Of a DNA stretch of 64,000 bases, positions 42,937 through 51,156 are shown piece after piece. The notes below the pieces were generated by a model. It saw nothing but the letters and a program-made list of their open reading frames with translations, made no database searches and was not told the origin of the DNA. The translations under genes and the position numbers were made by a program. Every line of letters starts with the position of its first letter. The stretch's first letter is position 1. Origin of the DNA: Acetobacterium wieringae (GTDB lineage: Bacteria; Bacillota; Clostridia; Eubacteriales; Eubacteriaceae); NCBI RefSeq assembly GCF_001766835.1, contig NZ_LKEU01000036.1, positions 1 through 64,000 of the forward strand. The letters run 5' to 3'.

Positions 42937-44622
42937 TCAGGCACTCTTCTTGTCGAAAGACAGGCAGTCAACAAAAATCCGATCAAAATTTTCGCCATTG
43001 GACAATTCAATGACATCAATCTCGGTAACCAGGCTTTCCATCTCATCGCGATATTTCTGATTGAGTAAAAAAGCCAGTCCTCCGGATTTTGACGTGTTGC
43101 CGACAAAGTCAATTTTGCCTTCAAATTCTTTTGGTAGCAGTCCGATATTTATCAGGCTCTTAGCCCGCAGATGAAAGCCAAACGAACCAGCAATTTGAAT
43201 CTCGTCAACATCTTCGGGTCGCAGTTGCTTTGCATCCATTAAAAACTCAATACCTGCTCGCACTGCGCCCTTAGCCAGCTGTACCTGCCGGATATCTTTT
43301 TGTGTAAGGTATACCCCACTGGCAACCTCAAAGGCTATTTTTCCATCGATTTTGACCAATCTGTTTCTGAGGCTCTGTTTCAAATCAGTATTCTCTGGAG
43401 ATGCCAGTCTGCCCCGTTTGTCGATCACCTTATGAACCACGAGTTCCCCCACAATGTCCAACAGACCGCTGCCGCAAATACCAATAGCTTCGCCATCTTC
43501 AATGGTTCGGATGTCAATCTCGCCATGATCGTCAATTTCAAAATACTCAATTGCGCCTTTTTCAGCCCGCATTCCATAAGAAATATTCATTCCCTCAAAT
43601 GCCGGTCCGGCGGCGGTTGAGGTCGCCGTTAATGCGCCATGATCAGACAAGACCATTTCACCATTGGTTCCGATATCAACAAATAAAGTAACCTGTTCTT
43701 TATCCTGAAGCCGGGTTGCCAAAACACCGGATGTGATATCTGGCCCCACAAAGGAAGATATAATCGGCGGTAGATAAATTGATCCCAGCCTGGAAATATC
43801 CAGGAGATGTTCTTTGTAGCTTAAGCTGCTTCCCCCGGTAATGGCTGGAGTATAGGGGTATTTACCCAATGAATAAGGATTCACGTTGGCAGCCAAATGT
43901 ATCATACAGGTATTGCCACTAAAAATCACTTCATAAATATGCTTTTGTAAAACACCAGTGTGTCTGGCTGCTTTTTCAATCAGCTTGTTCAATTCCTTTA
44001 TAATCATTGAGTACATCGCATCCAGCCCTTTTTCATCAGAGGCAAATTTAATCCGCGACAAAACATCCTGAGCATGCTGGCTTTGGGGATTTAGGGCTGA
44101 GACGGAGTGCAGTTCTTCACCAGTGTTAATATTAACCAGTGTTGCCACCAGCGTGGTCGTTCCGATGTCAACAACGACGCCATAATTCTGGGTCGTAGTG
44201 TCCCCGTCTTCTTCACCTAAAACCTTGCCACCGGCAGTTACAATCGTCTTTCCATTGCTGGTATATTCTTTTTTAATAAAACTATTGACGTCGATATCAA
44301 AGCTCTGACCGTGGTTTAATATTTGCAGGGTTTTATTACGATTTTTCGCAACGGCCTTAACATCAACATGACCGGTCACAGAAGTTTGACATGAAAGCAC
44401 AAATCCCTGTTCTTTTTCCTCTTCTGACAATTGATGTTTTCCATATTCTTCGACATTTTTCAGACTTGCTTCAGAAATTCTAACCTTACATTTTCCGCAA
44501 ACCCCTTCGGAATTACAGGGCGATTCAATTACAATCCCCAGTTCTTGGGCCGCTGCTAAAATCGTCGTGCCTTTTTCCACCAGAATAGCTTTGTTCTCGC
44601 CGATAAAATTTACTTTTACCAT
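42937..44622 (-). CDS. Reductive activator of corrinoid proteins (2Fe-2S / ASKHA ATPase)
   Basis: RACo/RamA-like role: ATP-dependent reduction of inactive Co(II) corrinoid to Co(I). Residues 1-85 are a plant-type 2Fe-2S domain with Cys36, Cys42, Cys45 and Cys78. The rest is the DUF4445/ASKHA-type ATPase with VVDIGTTTLVATLVN and LFVDIGTNGEMVL. At 561 residues it matches two-domain activators of O-demethylase systems. ATG 44622 is preferred over an upstream in-frame start because of GGGGG nearby and the 5-bp gap from the preceding gene. Last gene of the operon. Confidence 0.9.
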   Translation of the reverse strand: MVKVNFIGENKAILVEKGTTILAAAQELGIVIESPCNSEGVCGKCKVRISEASLKNVEEYGKHQLSEEEKEQGFVLSCQTSVTGHVDVKAVAKNRNKTLQILNHGQSFDIDVNSFIKKEYTSNGKTIVTAGGKVLGEEDGDTTTQNYGVVVDIGTTTLVATLVNINTGEELHSVSALNPQSQHAQDVLSRIKFASDEKGLDAMYSMIIKELNKLIEKAARHTGVLQKHIYEVIFSGNTCMIHLAANVNPYSLGKYPYTPAITGGSSLSYKEHLLDISRLGSIYLPPIISSFVGPDITSGVLATRLQDKEQVTLFVDIGTNGEMVLSDHGALTATSTAAGPAFEGMNISYGMRAEKGAIEYFEIDDHGEIDIRTIEDGEAIGICGSGLLDIVGELVVHKVIDKRGRLASPENTDLKQSLRNRLVKIDGKIAFEVASGVYLTQKDIRQVQLAKGAVRAGIEFLMDAKQLRPEDVDEIQIAGSFGFHLRAKSLINIGLLPKEFEGKIDFVGNTSKSGGLAFLLNQKYRDEMESLVTEIDVIELSNGENFDRIFVDCLSFDKKSA

Positions 44623-44627
44623 AATCG

Positions 44628-45650
44628 TTACGCCCCCTTTACCCGATTCGTCATTGCGGTAATGTTTATCAGCGGTGTGGAGGTACTGAGTCCACAAGCT
44701 GGCGCAATAATATCAATGCCATCCAATTTAAGTTTTTCGGTTTGTCTGGCAACCTTTTCGGCTTCACCAAATTCCAGCAGATAGGTACTGAGGTTCCCCA
44801 TGGTCGTTAATTCAGGATAGTCTTCTTTCAACTTTTTCAAGCTGATGGAGGAATCGGTGCTGATCGCATCGGACTTAATTGCCGGCACAAATTTTCTAAC
44901 CGCATTCATTTTTCCGCAAATATGGACAATGACCGGTGTATTGGTTTCATGAATCGCATCGATAATTTTGTTGAGATAACGCACCGCATATTCATCAAAC
45001 ATCGCCGGTCCCAAGATTTCTCCGGTGGCAGTGGGATCAGCAATGGTAATCACACTGGCGCCGCTCTCCACCATCAGCCTCGCCAATTCGATAATGTGAT
45101 TGGTGGCATAATCAACCACCCGATGGGCTTCGGTAGGATTCTTTCTGAGTTCTTTTAAAAACGGAATCGGGTCAACCAGTGATGCGGCGGTACTGAGCGG
45201 CCCAGTGATACTGCCAAATACCGGTATGTCTGAATATTCTTTTGACAACTGATAGGTTGCCTGAATAATCGCATTAACCCGTTTATTTTTGGCCATCGCT
45301 CCCAAGTCCTGATAAATGACATCTTTAACCGAAGGAAACACTTCTTTTTGTATTTTTGGTTCACAGGCCAGGGTGCCATAATTAATTTCACTGCCCAGTA
45401 CCTCTGCTTCCACGGTCATGCAAAAGGGAATACCGAAGTTTTCAAAACCGGTGTTCTCCTGAACGTCATTGGCAATTTCTGCCATCAATTGACTATTGTG
45501 ATGGCCATCCGGTAAGGTGTGGCCAGTTTTATTCATTACATCAACGATGGCTGAATTCATCATCCCACCGGGACAGATAACCGGTGCCCGATCAACGGAT
45601 TCTTTATTTAAGGAACGGAGGATCCGTTCTTTTGGGGTTAAATCATTCAT
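44628..45650 (-). CDS. UroD/MtaA-family methyltransferase (candidate MT2)
   Basis: A 340-residue MtaA/CmuA-type methyltransferase. VHICGK and the late cysteine in PACGLS give the HxC...C zinc set; GSITGPLSTAA is a superfamily motif. It would move the methyl group between the corrinoid protein and a thiol or tetrahydrofolate. It lies between DUF1638 and the activator in a same-strand operon. Whether it is MT1 or MT2 is an inference from its closer match to MtaA. Confidence 0.87.
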   Translation of the reverse strand: MNDLTPKERILRSLNKESVDRAPVICPGGMMNSAIVDVMNKTGHTLPDGHHNSQLMAEIANDVQENTGFENFGIPFCMTVEAEVLGSEINYGTLACEPKIQKEVFPSVKDVIYQDLGAMAKNKRVNAIIQATYQLSKEYSDIPVFGSITGPLSTAASLVDPIPFLKELRKNPTEAHRVVDYATNHIIELARLMVESGASVITIADPTATGEILGPAMFDEYAVRYLNKIIDAIHETNTPVIVHICGKMNAVRKFVPAIKSDAISTDSSISLKKLKEDYPELTTMGNLSTYLLEFGEAEKVARQTEKLKLDGIDIIAPACGLSTSTPLINITAMTNRVKGA

Positions 45651-45701
45651 CTAAAATTCCTCATTTCTTATTATTTGCTGGCTTCGATAAGTTTTGAAGT
45701 A

Positions 45702-46373
45702 TTACGCGCTTCTCGCATTTTTTGAAAAATCCGCATCGGAAATTTCCTGCATGGGGAGCAGCGTTATGAAGTTATCTTCATCCCAGGGACCGGTTATAAT
45801 TCTTTCAATAAAGCCGATTTCACCTTTAACCGTCTGATATTCCGCCTCAAACAGCTTTGCAATTTCTCGGGATTGCTCAATTACCATATCCTTGGGTTCT
45901 GCTGATGTTTCAATAAACAGCACTTTTTTATAGCCATCATACATATTTTCCAACATCCGTCTGGCTTTTTTTTCACCGAAACGGTCATAAATACGCTGAT
46001 AATCCGAGAGAATACTTTTTTCAGTAATCATCCAGCCATTGCTGAGATAAAAAGTTCCCATTTCTTTTTGAAAATCAAAGGCTCTACAGGTATCTGAGCA
46101 CATAAAGATCGAAATACAGTCATGTACTCTGGGAATAATCAGTTCACTTGTTTTAGAAATTAAACCATTAGCAGACCCACCACACAAACCAAATGCCAGG
46201 ATGATTTTTTGATAATTCTGGGAAGCATCAATAAGCCGTTGGAGCTCGACCTTTAGCTTCTGGGGGTATAAATGAAAGTCCATCGAGACAAATTCAAAAT
46301 CCCGATCCGGAATCGGCATCAGATTCTCTATTTCCGCCTGCATGACCTCGCAGGCAATCACTTTGATACGCAT
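45702..46373 (-). CDS. DUF1638 protein
   Basis: A 223-residue protein with the DUF1638 core: KVIACEVM, LAFGLCGG, RVHDCISIFMCSD and VLFIETSAEP. Conserved cysteines in FGLCGG, HDC and MCSD suggest a metal or corrinoid-related site. The family recurs beside methylotrophic corrinoid genes in methanogens and acetogens, but its role is unknown. Its ATG follows the CobW-like stop after one base. Confidence 0.85.
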   Translation of the reverse strand: MRIKVIACEVMQAEIENLMPIPDRDFEFVSMDFHLYPQKLKVELQRLIDASQNYQKIILAFGLCGGSANGLISKTSELIIPRVHDCISIFMCSDTCRAFDFQKEMGTFYLSNGWMITEKSILSDYQRIYDRFGEKKARRMLENMYDGYKKVLFIETSAEPKDMVIEQSREIAKLFEAEYQTVKGEIGFIERIITGPWDEDNFITLLPMQEISDADFSKNARSA

Positions 46374-46374
46374 A

Positions 46375-47325
46375 TCAGAAAACGGTGTCCAGAATAGCCT
46401 GATTCAGATCATGGCCAATTACGGTAATCCGCCCGATTTCATCGGGTTCGGACGCTCTGATTTCCAGGGCATTGGGAACAAAGTCAAACTCCACCCAATT
46501 AACTGTATCAATCTGTACCTTGCCCTTTGACCGGACCACTTTTCCAAAAACCGCCTCATCCTTCAAACTTTCAAAGATACTTCTTAATTGAGTTTCCGGA
46601 AATATCTTTGGCGTTTCGATACCCCAGCTTGTAAAAATATCATGATTATGATCGTCATCGTCGTGATCATGATCATCAAATTCCAGATCAAACGCACTTA
46701 AATCCTCATCCCGGGAAATTTGTTGCCCATCCGCCTCAGAAAGACCGAGCAGGTCAATGCCACTTATGTCATCCCAGGGTGTGGTTACAATCGATGCGGT
46801 CTCATTGATTTCCCGTATTTTTGAAACAACCTTGCCTAACTCCGCATTATCCACGTTCTGGGTTCGACTTAAGAGAATGGTACTGGCGTGACTGATCTGG
46901 TCCCCATAAAACTCACTGAACAACTCGGTGAATTCCTCGTACATGGTCACATCGACGGCGGCAATCACCAGATTGAGATGAATGTCATCATCCTCTTCCA
47001 GTTTCTTGACAATCTTGACGATTTCGGACAATTTACCGACTCCCGACGGTTCAATGATGATTCTTTCTGTTTCTTTCGATTTAATGATTTCTCGCAAAGT
47101 ATTGGTAAAATCAATTACGGTAGAACAGCAGATACACCCGGCCTTGATTTCCTTTATTTCAATGTTGTATTTTTTTAGAAATGCCCCATCGATTGGAATT
47201 TCGCCAAACTCATTTTCAATCAGTGTTATTTTTTTTGAATACACATTTTCATCGATCAGCTTCTTTATTAATGTGGTTTTGCCGGCACCAAAAAAACCAG
47301 AAAAAATATCAATTTGTATTGTCAT
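46375..47325 (-). CDS. CobW/G3E-family P-loop GTPase
   Basis: Metallochaperone-type GTPase of 316 residues. Walker A GFFGAGKTT, metal motif GCICC, and an Asp/His-rich metal stretch (HDHDDDDHNHD) near residue 220 before the CobW C-terminal domain. In corrinoid methyltransferase operons such proteins may load zinc or assist the corrinoid protein. Here it stands between a methyltransferase and DUF1638. The metal is not determined. Confidence 0.88.
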   Translation of the reverse strand: MTIQIDIFSGFFGAGKTTLIKKLIDENVYSKKITLIENEFGEIPIDGAFLKKYNIEIKEIKAGCICCSTVIDFTNTLREIIKSKETERIIIEPSGVGKLSEIVKIVKKLEEDDDIHLNLVIAAVDVTMYEEFTELFSEFYGDQISHASTILLSRTQNVDNAELGKVVSKIREINETASIVTTPWDDISGIDLLGLSEADGQQISRDEDLSAFDLEFDDHDHDDDDHNHDIFTSWGIETPKIFPETQLRSIFESLKDEAVFGKVVRSKGKVQIDTVNWVEFDFVPNALEIRASEPDEIGRITVIGHDLNQAILDTVF

Positions 47326-47373
47326 ACGATCACTTTCCTATCTGTTAGTCATTGAACTTGCTATTAATAAACA

Positions 47374-47408
47374 CAATGACAACAATCCTTATTAAATTGT
47401 TGTCATTG
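47374..47408 (-). terminator. Intra-operon hairpin upstream of the CobW-like gene
   Basis: CAATGACAACAAT (47374-47386) pairs perfectly with ATTGTTGTCATTG (47396-47408) in the 154-bp gap between the methyltransferase and CobW genes. With only a weak T-tract it is likely a partial terminator or processing site that lowers the downstream genes. Confidence 0.55.
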
Positions 47409-47479
47409 ATTACTTGGACTTAATTCATTTTTATTGCTATATTGAATTGTTCCGCTTCTGTACTTTATTTATTTGAAAA

Positions 47480-48559
47480 TTACTTTATCGACCAGCGCCC
47501 GTATCGTCTGGAAGCTTCCACCATTGCCGCAGCATTTAATAAATTACCATTGGGCGGGAACTCACAGCCAGAAGAAAGGATAAAACCAGCATTGTGTTTT
47601 TTGAACAGATCCAGTTGTCTTTTAACATCTTCGAGCACCTCATCAGCAGTAAATACCAGACCGGTTTCGGCGGGATCGGAATATCCGATGGTGATAATCT
47701 TGTCACCCCAGGTTTTTGCATGTTCTTCCCAATCTTTGGCACCATGGGCCGGATAGGCAACTGAGATCGCCACCGGATCAGACCACTTGATAACTTCTTC
47801 AAAATAAACACCACCACCGCAATTGTGAATGGCCACTGCCGAACCGGCCGCCCGAATCGCATCAGCAAGTCGTTTTAGATAAGGGCCTTCAAATTTCTCC
47901 CAGGTAGTGTTTCTTAAAACTGTTCCTGAAGAGTACAGCGGATCAATGACAATGGAATGGGCCCCGGCTTCAATCTGAGCTTCGGCATATTCGATCAGTA
48001 CATCTGTAATCACATCAACTGCCGCCAAAACCTCCTCAGGATGCTTGATCAAATCAACAAACAATTCTTTATGACCTCTAATCTGTGATAAAACGCCCAG
48101 TGGACCATAAACAAATCCGAAAATAGCGACTTCATTGCCTTTAGCAGCTGATAGACCCTTAACCGTATCAATGACCTGCTTCATCCGAGTCGTTTCCCGG
48201 GGATTTATTTTTTCGATTTTTTCATATTCCCCTGGAGTCTTAATAAATTGGTTGTTAAAATCAGGATAGGCTGTGCTGAATTTTGGATAAATAATTTCCT
48301 GCCCAAAGTCTGCCGCTTCCACTGAGAGGTCAACCAGTAACAAAAAGGCATCCTGACCAATCAGTTCCTGTGCTGCCAGTAAACTTTGGGTGGCAATTTC
48401 AGCGTCTTGAGACCATTTATCATAGCGGGAACCGGTCACCCGATAAGAGGCACCGCAAACCAGGGGAATCGCCGGGATTCGATCGACTTCTTTACGCTGC
48501 AGAGTCAGCACGACCCGTTCCAGAGACGATAATTCTTCATTTCTTTGTATTAATGACAT
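47480..48559 (-). CDS. UroD-family methyltransferase (candidate substrate:corrinoid MT1)
   Basis: A 359-residue UroD-superfamily protein with AIHNCGGG and SSGCEFPPN in place of the HxC/GC zinc set: a His-Asn-Cys pair and a late Cys are kept. It is directly downstream of the corrinoid protein gene, the usual place for the substrate-specific MT1. The methyl donor is unknown; because the operon carries the sulfur-type operator, a methylated thiol or thioether is one candidate, a methoxylated compound another. Confidence 0.86.
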   Translation of the reverse strand: MSLIQRNEELSSLERVVLTLQRKEVDRIPAIPLVCGASYRVTGSRYDKWSQDAEIATQSLLAAQELIGQDAFLLLVDLSVEAADFGQEIIYPKFSTAYPDFNNQFIKTPGEYEKIEKINPRETTRMKQVIDTVKGLSAAKGNEVAIFGFVYGPLGVLSQIRGHKELFVDLIKHPEEVLAAVDVITDVLIEYAEAQIEAGAHSIVIDPLYSSGTVLRNTTWEKFEGPYLKRLADAIRAAGSAVAIHNCGGGVYFEEVIKWSDPVAISVAYPAHGAKDWEEHAKTWGDKIITIGYSDPAETGLVFTADEVLEDVKRQLDLFKKHNAGFILSSGCEFPPNGNLLNAAAMVEASRRYGRWSIK

Positions 48560-48607
48560 CGATGATTTCCTCCATTTAATTGTCTTGCAAATTTACTTGA
48601 GTACGCT

Positions 48608-49273
48608 TTAGAGCTCATTGCCATAAGCGGCGGCAATGTTATTTGCCAACTTCACGGCCTCTGCCGCATTTTCTGCGTAGCCGTCGGCGCCAATTTTATC
48701 TGCATAAGACTGGGAAACCGGCCCACCACCAATTAATACCTTATAATCTTCTCTTATTTTCTGCTCTTTAAGAATTTCAACAACTTCGCTCATTCCTTCC
48801 ATGGTTGTTGTCATCAGCGTTGAGATAAATATAAACTCGGCATTTTCTTCTTTAGCCCGTTCCACAAAAGTATCCGGGGCAATGTCACGTCCGAGATCAA
48901 TCACATCATAACCACCTGTTTCCAGCATAATCTTTACCAGGTTTTTACCAATGTCATGGGTATCTCCTTCGATCACGCCTATGACGGCTTTTCTTTTCGT
49001 TTCGTGTGAATTGACCTTGATATGAGGCTTTAATAAATTTAGCCCGGCATACATGGCATCTGAGCACATCAGTAATTCCGGTACAAAATACTCTTCTTCA
49101 TCAAATAACTTCCCAGCCTGGTTCATGCCAACGGTCAAGCCATTAACAATCGCTTCGTACGCATCCACGCCCTCGGCAATCACCTTGTTACTGAGTTCAA
49201 TGGTTAGATCCTCATCCATATCCACAATTGAAGCTGCCAGTTTATCAAATAATTCCTGTTTGTTTAATGACAT
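48608..49273 (-). CDS. Corrinoid (B12-binding) methyl-carrier protein
   Basis: A 221-residue MtbC/MtvC-like carrier. The helical cap domain fills about 1-90. The cobalt-ligating histidine is His106 in DTHDIG, and GGGPVS closes the B12 fold. It accepts a methyl group from the MT1 and gives it to the MT2. It is the first gene of the six-gene run ending with the reductive activator. GGAGGAG precedes its ATG. Confidence 0.93.
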   Translation of the reverse strand: MSLNKQELFDKLAASIVDMDEDLTIELSNKVIAEGVDAYEAIVNGLTVGMNQAGKLFDEEEYFVPELLMCSDAMYAGLNLLKPHIKVNSHETKRKAVIGVIEGDTHDIGKNLVKIMLETGGYDVIDLGRDIAPDTFVERAKEENAEFIFISTLMTTTMEGMSEVVEILKEQKIREDYKVLIGGGPVSQSYADKIGADGYAENAAEAVKLANNIAAAYGNEL

Positions 49274-49295
49274 TTACTAATCTCCTCCCTGTTAA

Positions 49296-49353
49296 CATAT
49301 ATCTCCTATATGTTTGGTAGGATTATTATATGTGATGCTTTTGTATTTGTCAA
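49296..49353 (-). promoter_or_regulatory. Corrinoid operon promoter with CATA-N9-TATG operator
   Basis: On minus: TTGACA (49353-49348), 17-bp spacer, TATAAT (49330-49325), then the operator at 49312-49296 (plus strand CATATATCTCCTATATG). Both promoter hexamers are consensus, so the operon should be strong unless repressed. Confidence 0.8.
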
Positions 49354-49397
49354 TACGTTTTTGTACTATTCTGATATGATTTTATGTATTAAAAAAA

Positions 49398-49434
49398 GAC
49401 AGGATTGAAAGCGTGCTATGCTTCAAATCCTGCC
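49398..49434 (-). terminator. Terminator of the cysK-rrf2 operon
   Basis: A 15-bp stem with few mismatches (49398-49412 with 49420-49434) ends on minus in CTTTTTTT. It lies 84 bp past the Rrf2 stop. Confidence 0.85.
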
Positions 49435-49517
49435 ATTTTTAATTCATCGGTGAATCGCTTGAAACCGACTGATCTCTTCGATTTTTCTTTTTTTAAACTT
49501 AACTATAGTCGACTAAA

Positions 49518-49952
49518 TCAGATAAAATATTCACAATTACCTTTTTCATGGTAACGTCTGACCAGTTCTGCCAGGGTAATATTATCGACTACCTGATCAA
49601 TGGCATCTTTAATTTCCTGCCAGACATCAGCGGTGACATGACGATCTGCTTCCTCATAATTCCCTGCCTCGTCGCTCAGAATAACTGGGGATAATTCACC
49701 TTCCAAAAGTCTGACAATCATGCCAACAGTATAATCTTCCGGGGGGTTGGCCAGTTGATACCCCCCCTGAGATCCCCGGACACTACGAACAAAGCCAGCT
49801 CGTGATATCTGGGTAATAATCTGTTCCAAATATTTTTCTGAAATCTCCTGGCGTTCAGCAATCCGCTTAATGGGAATGTATTCCCCGGTGTTGTTAATCG
49901 CCAGGTCCAGCATTAAACGCAAGGCATACCTGCCCTTAGTGGAAATTTTCAT
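49518..49952 (-). CDS. cymR: Rrf2-family regulator, CymR-like
   Basis: A 144-residue Rrf2 winged-helix protein: [18 protein letters not shown], recognition region EKYLEQIITQISRAG, and RGSQGGYQLA. The three clustered cysteines that hold Fe-S in IscR and NsrR are missing; one Cys sits near the end. This matches CymR, the cysteine-metabolism repressor that works with CysK in Bacillus and Staphylococcus. It shares an operon with cysK (TAATG overlap). It is the best candidate to bind the CATA-N9-TATG sites. Confidence 0.88.
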   Translation of the reverse strand: MKISTKGRYALRLMLDLAINNTGEYIPIKRIAERQEISEKYLEQIITQISRAGFVRSVRGSQGGYQLANPPEDYTVGMIVRLLEGELSPVILSDEAGNYEEADRHVTADVWQEIKDAIDQVVDNITLAELVRRYHEKGNCEYFI

Positions 49953-50881
49953 TACTGAAACAAGCCTGTTGATAAATAACGTTCGCCGGTGTCCGGTAAT
50001 AAAACCACAATGGTCTTGCCTTTATTTTCGGGTCGTTTTGCCAATTCGGTGGCTGCATAGATGGCAGCCCCAGAAGAAATACCGACCAACAATCCTTCCC
50101 GTCGACCAATTTCTTTGGAGGTCTGGAACGCATTTTCATTACTGACCTTAATGACTTCATCATATACCGCGGTATTGAGTACCCCTGGAACAAACCCGGC
50201 ACCAATTCCCTGAATTTTATGTGGCCCAGGATTTCCACCTGATAAAACGGGAGAAGCTTCCGGCTCAACGGCGACAATTTTCACCCCTGGTTTTTTTTCT
50301 TTTAAAACTTCGCCAACCCCGGTAATGGTTCCACCGGTTCCAATTCCGGCAACAAAAATATCGACTTCCCCATCGGTGTCTTCCCAAATCTCAACCGCCG
50401 TCGTTTTTCGATGAATCTCAGGATTGGCTGGATTCTCGAATTGCTGTGGCACGAAGGCATTGGGGGTGCTTTGCGCCAGTTCCTGAGCCTTGGCAATAGC
50501 ACCCTTCATTCCCAGTGAACCAGGGGTCAAAACCAGTTCAGCGCCGAGCGCAGAAACCAGATTTCGTCGTTCAATACTCATTGTTTCAGGCATGGTTAAA
50601 ATTAAACGATAGCCTTTAGCTGCAGCAACAAAAGCCAGACCAACACCGGTATTGCCACTGGTAGGCTCAATAATGACTGAATCCTTGTTGAGCAAACCTG
50701 CTTTTTCAGCTGCATCAATCATCGCAAAGCCAATTCGGTCTTTAACCGAAGAAAGGGGATTAAAGTATTCCAGTTTGGCTACGATTTTTGCCTCTAAGTC
50801 CAAATTCTTTTCATAATTTGATAGTTCAAGCAGCGGTGTATTTCCAATCAGGTCGGTCAGATTTTTTGCAATTTTTGACAT
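49952..50881 (-). CDS. cysK: Cysteine synthase CysK
   Basis: O-acetylserine sulfhydrylase of 309 residues. PLP lysine in LSSVKDRIG, substrate loop [10 protein letters not shown], and GTGGTITG phosphate loop are all CysK-type. ATG 50881 follows AGAGGT; an ATG six codons upstream is less well placed. In Bacillus, CysK also acts as co-repressor of CymR when O-acetylserine is low; the shared operon with the Rrf2 gene fits that. Confidence 0.94.
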   Translation of the reverse strand: MSKIAKNLTDLIGNTPLLELSNYEKNLDLEAKIVAKLEYFNPLSSVKDRIGFAMIDAAEKAGLLNKDSVIIEPTSGNTGVGLAFVAAAKGYRLILTMPETMSIERRNLVSALGAELVLTPGSLGMKGAIAKAQELAQSTPNAFVPQQFENPANPEIHRKTTAVEIWEDTDGEVDIFVAGIGTGGTITGVGEVLKEKKPGVKIVAVEPEASPVLSGGNPGPHKIQGIGAGFVPGVLNTAVYDEVIKVSNENAFQTSKEIGRREGLLVGISSGAAIYAATELAKRPENKGKTIVVLLPDTGERYLSTGLFQ

Positions 50882-50908
50882 CGTGATACCTCTTTTCATT
50901 ATTTATAT

Positions 50909-50959
50909 CATATTATTTCTATATGATTTTATTATATTTCCCTTTTATTTTCTTGTCAA
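50909..50959 (-). promoter_or_regulatory. cysK promoter with CATA-N9-TATG operator
   Basis: On minus: TTGACA (50959-50954), 17-bp spacer, TATAAT (50936-50931), operator at 50925-50909 (plus strand CATATTATTTCTATATG) only five bases from the -10. A bound regulator would block initiation. Confidence 0.8.
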
Positions 50960-51027
50960 TACTTTTTTTTCAGAGCCAGTATTTTGTTTTATGTTACCAA
51001 GATAAATCTTAAAACAAAAATATTCAA

Positions 51028-51056
51028 TTGTTAATGTACGTCTCTTGTAGTATAAT
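51028..51056 (+). promoter_or_regulatory. Promoter of the cysteine desulfurase gene
   Basis: TTGTTA (51028-51033), 17-bp spacer, TATAAT (51051-51056). An imperfect hairpin (51066-51076 with 51084-51094) and TATTTTTTTG follow at once, so an early terminator or attenuator is possible. No CATA-N9-TATG site is seen. Confidence 0.55.
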
Positions 51057-51156
51057 TGGATAATTCCCTGGTGATTTCATACTAATCATCTGGGTATTTT
51101 TTTGAGTCATTTTAGAAGTTATTAACCGTTTTGGTTTTTTAGAAGGGAGTTACGAC

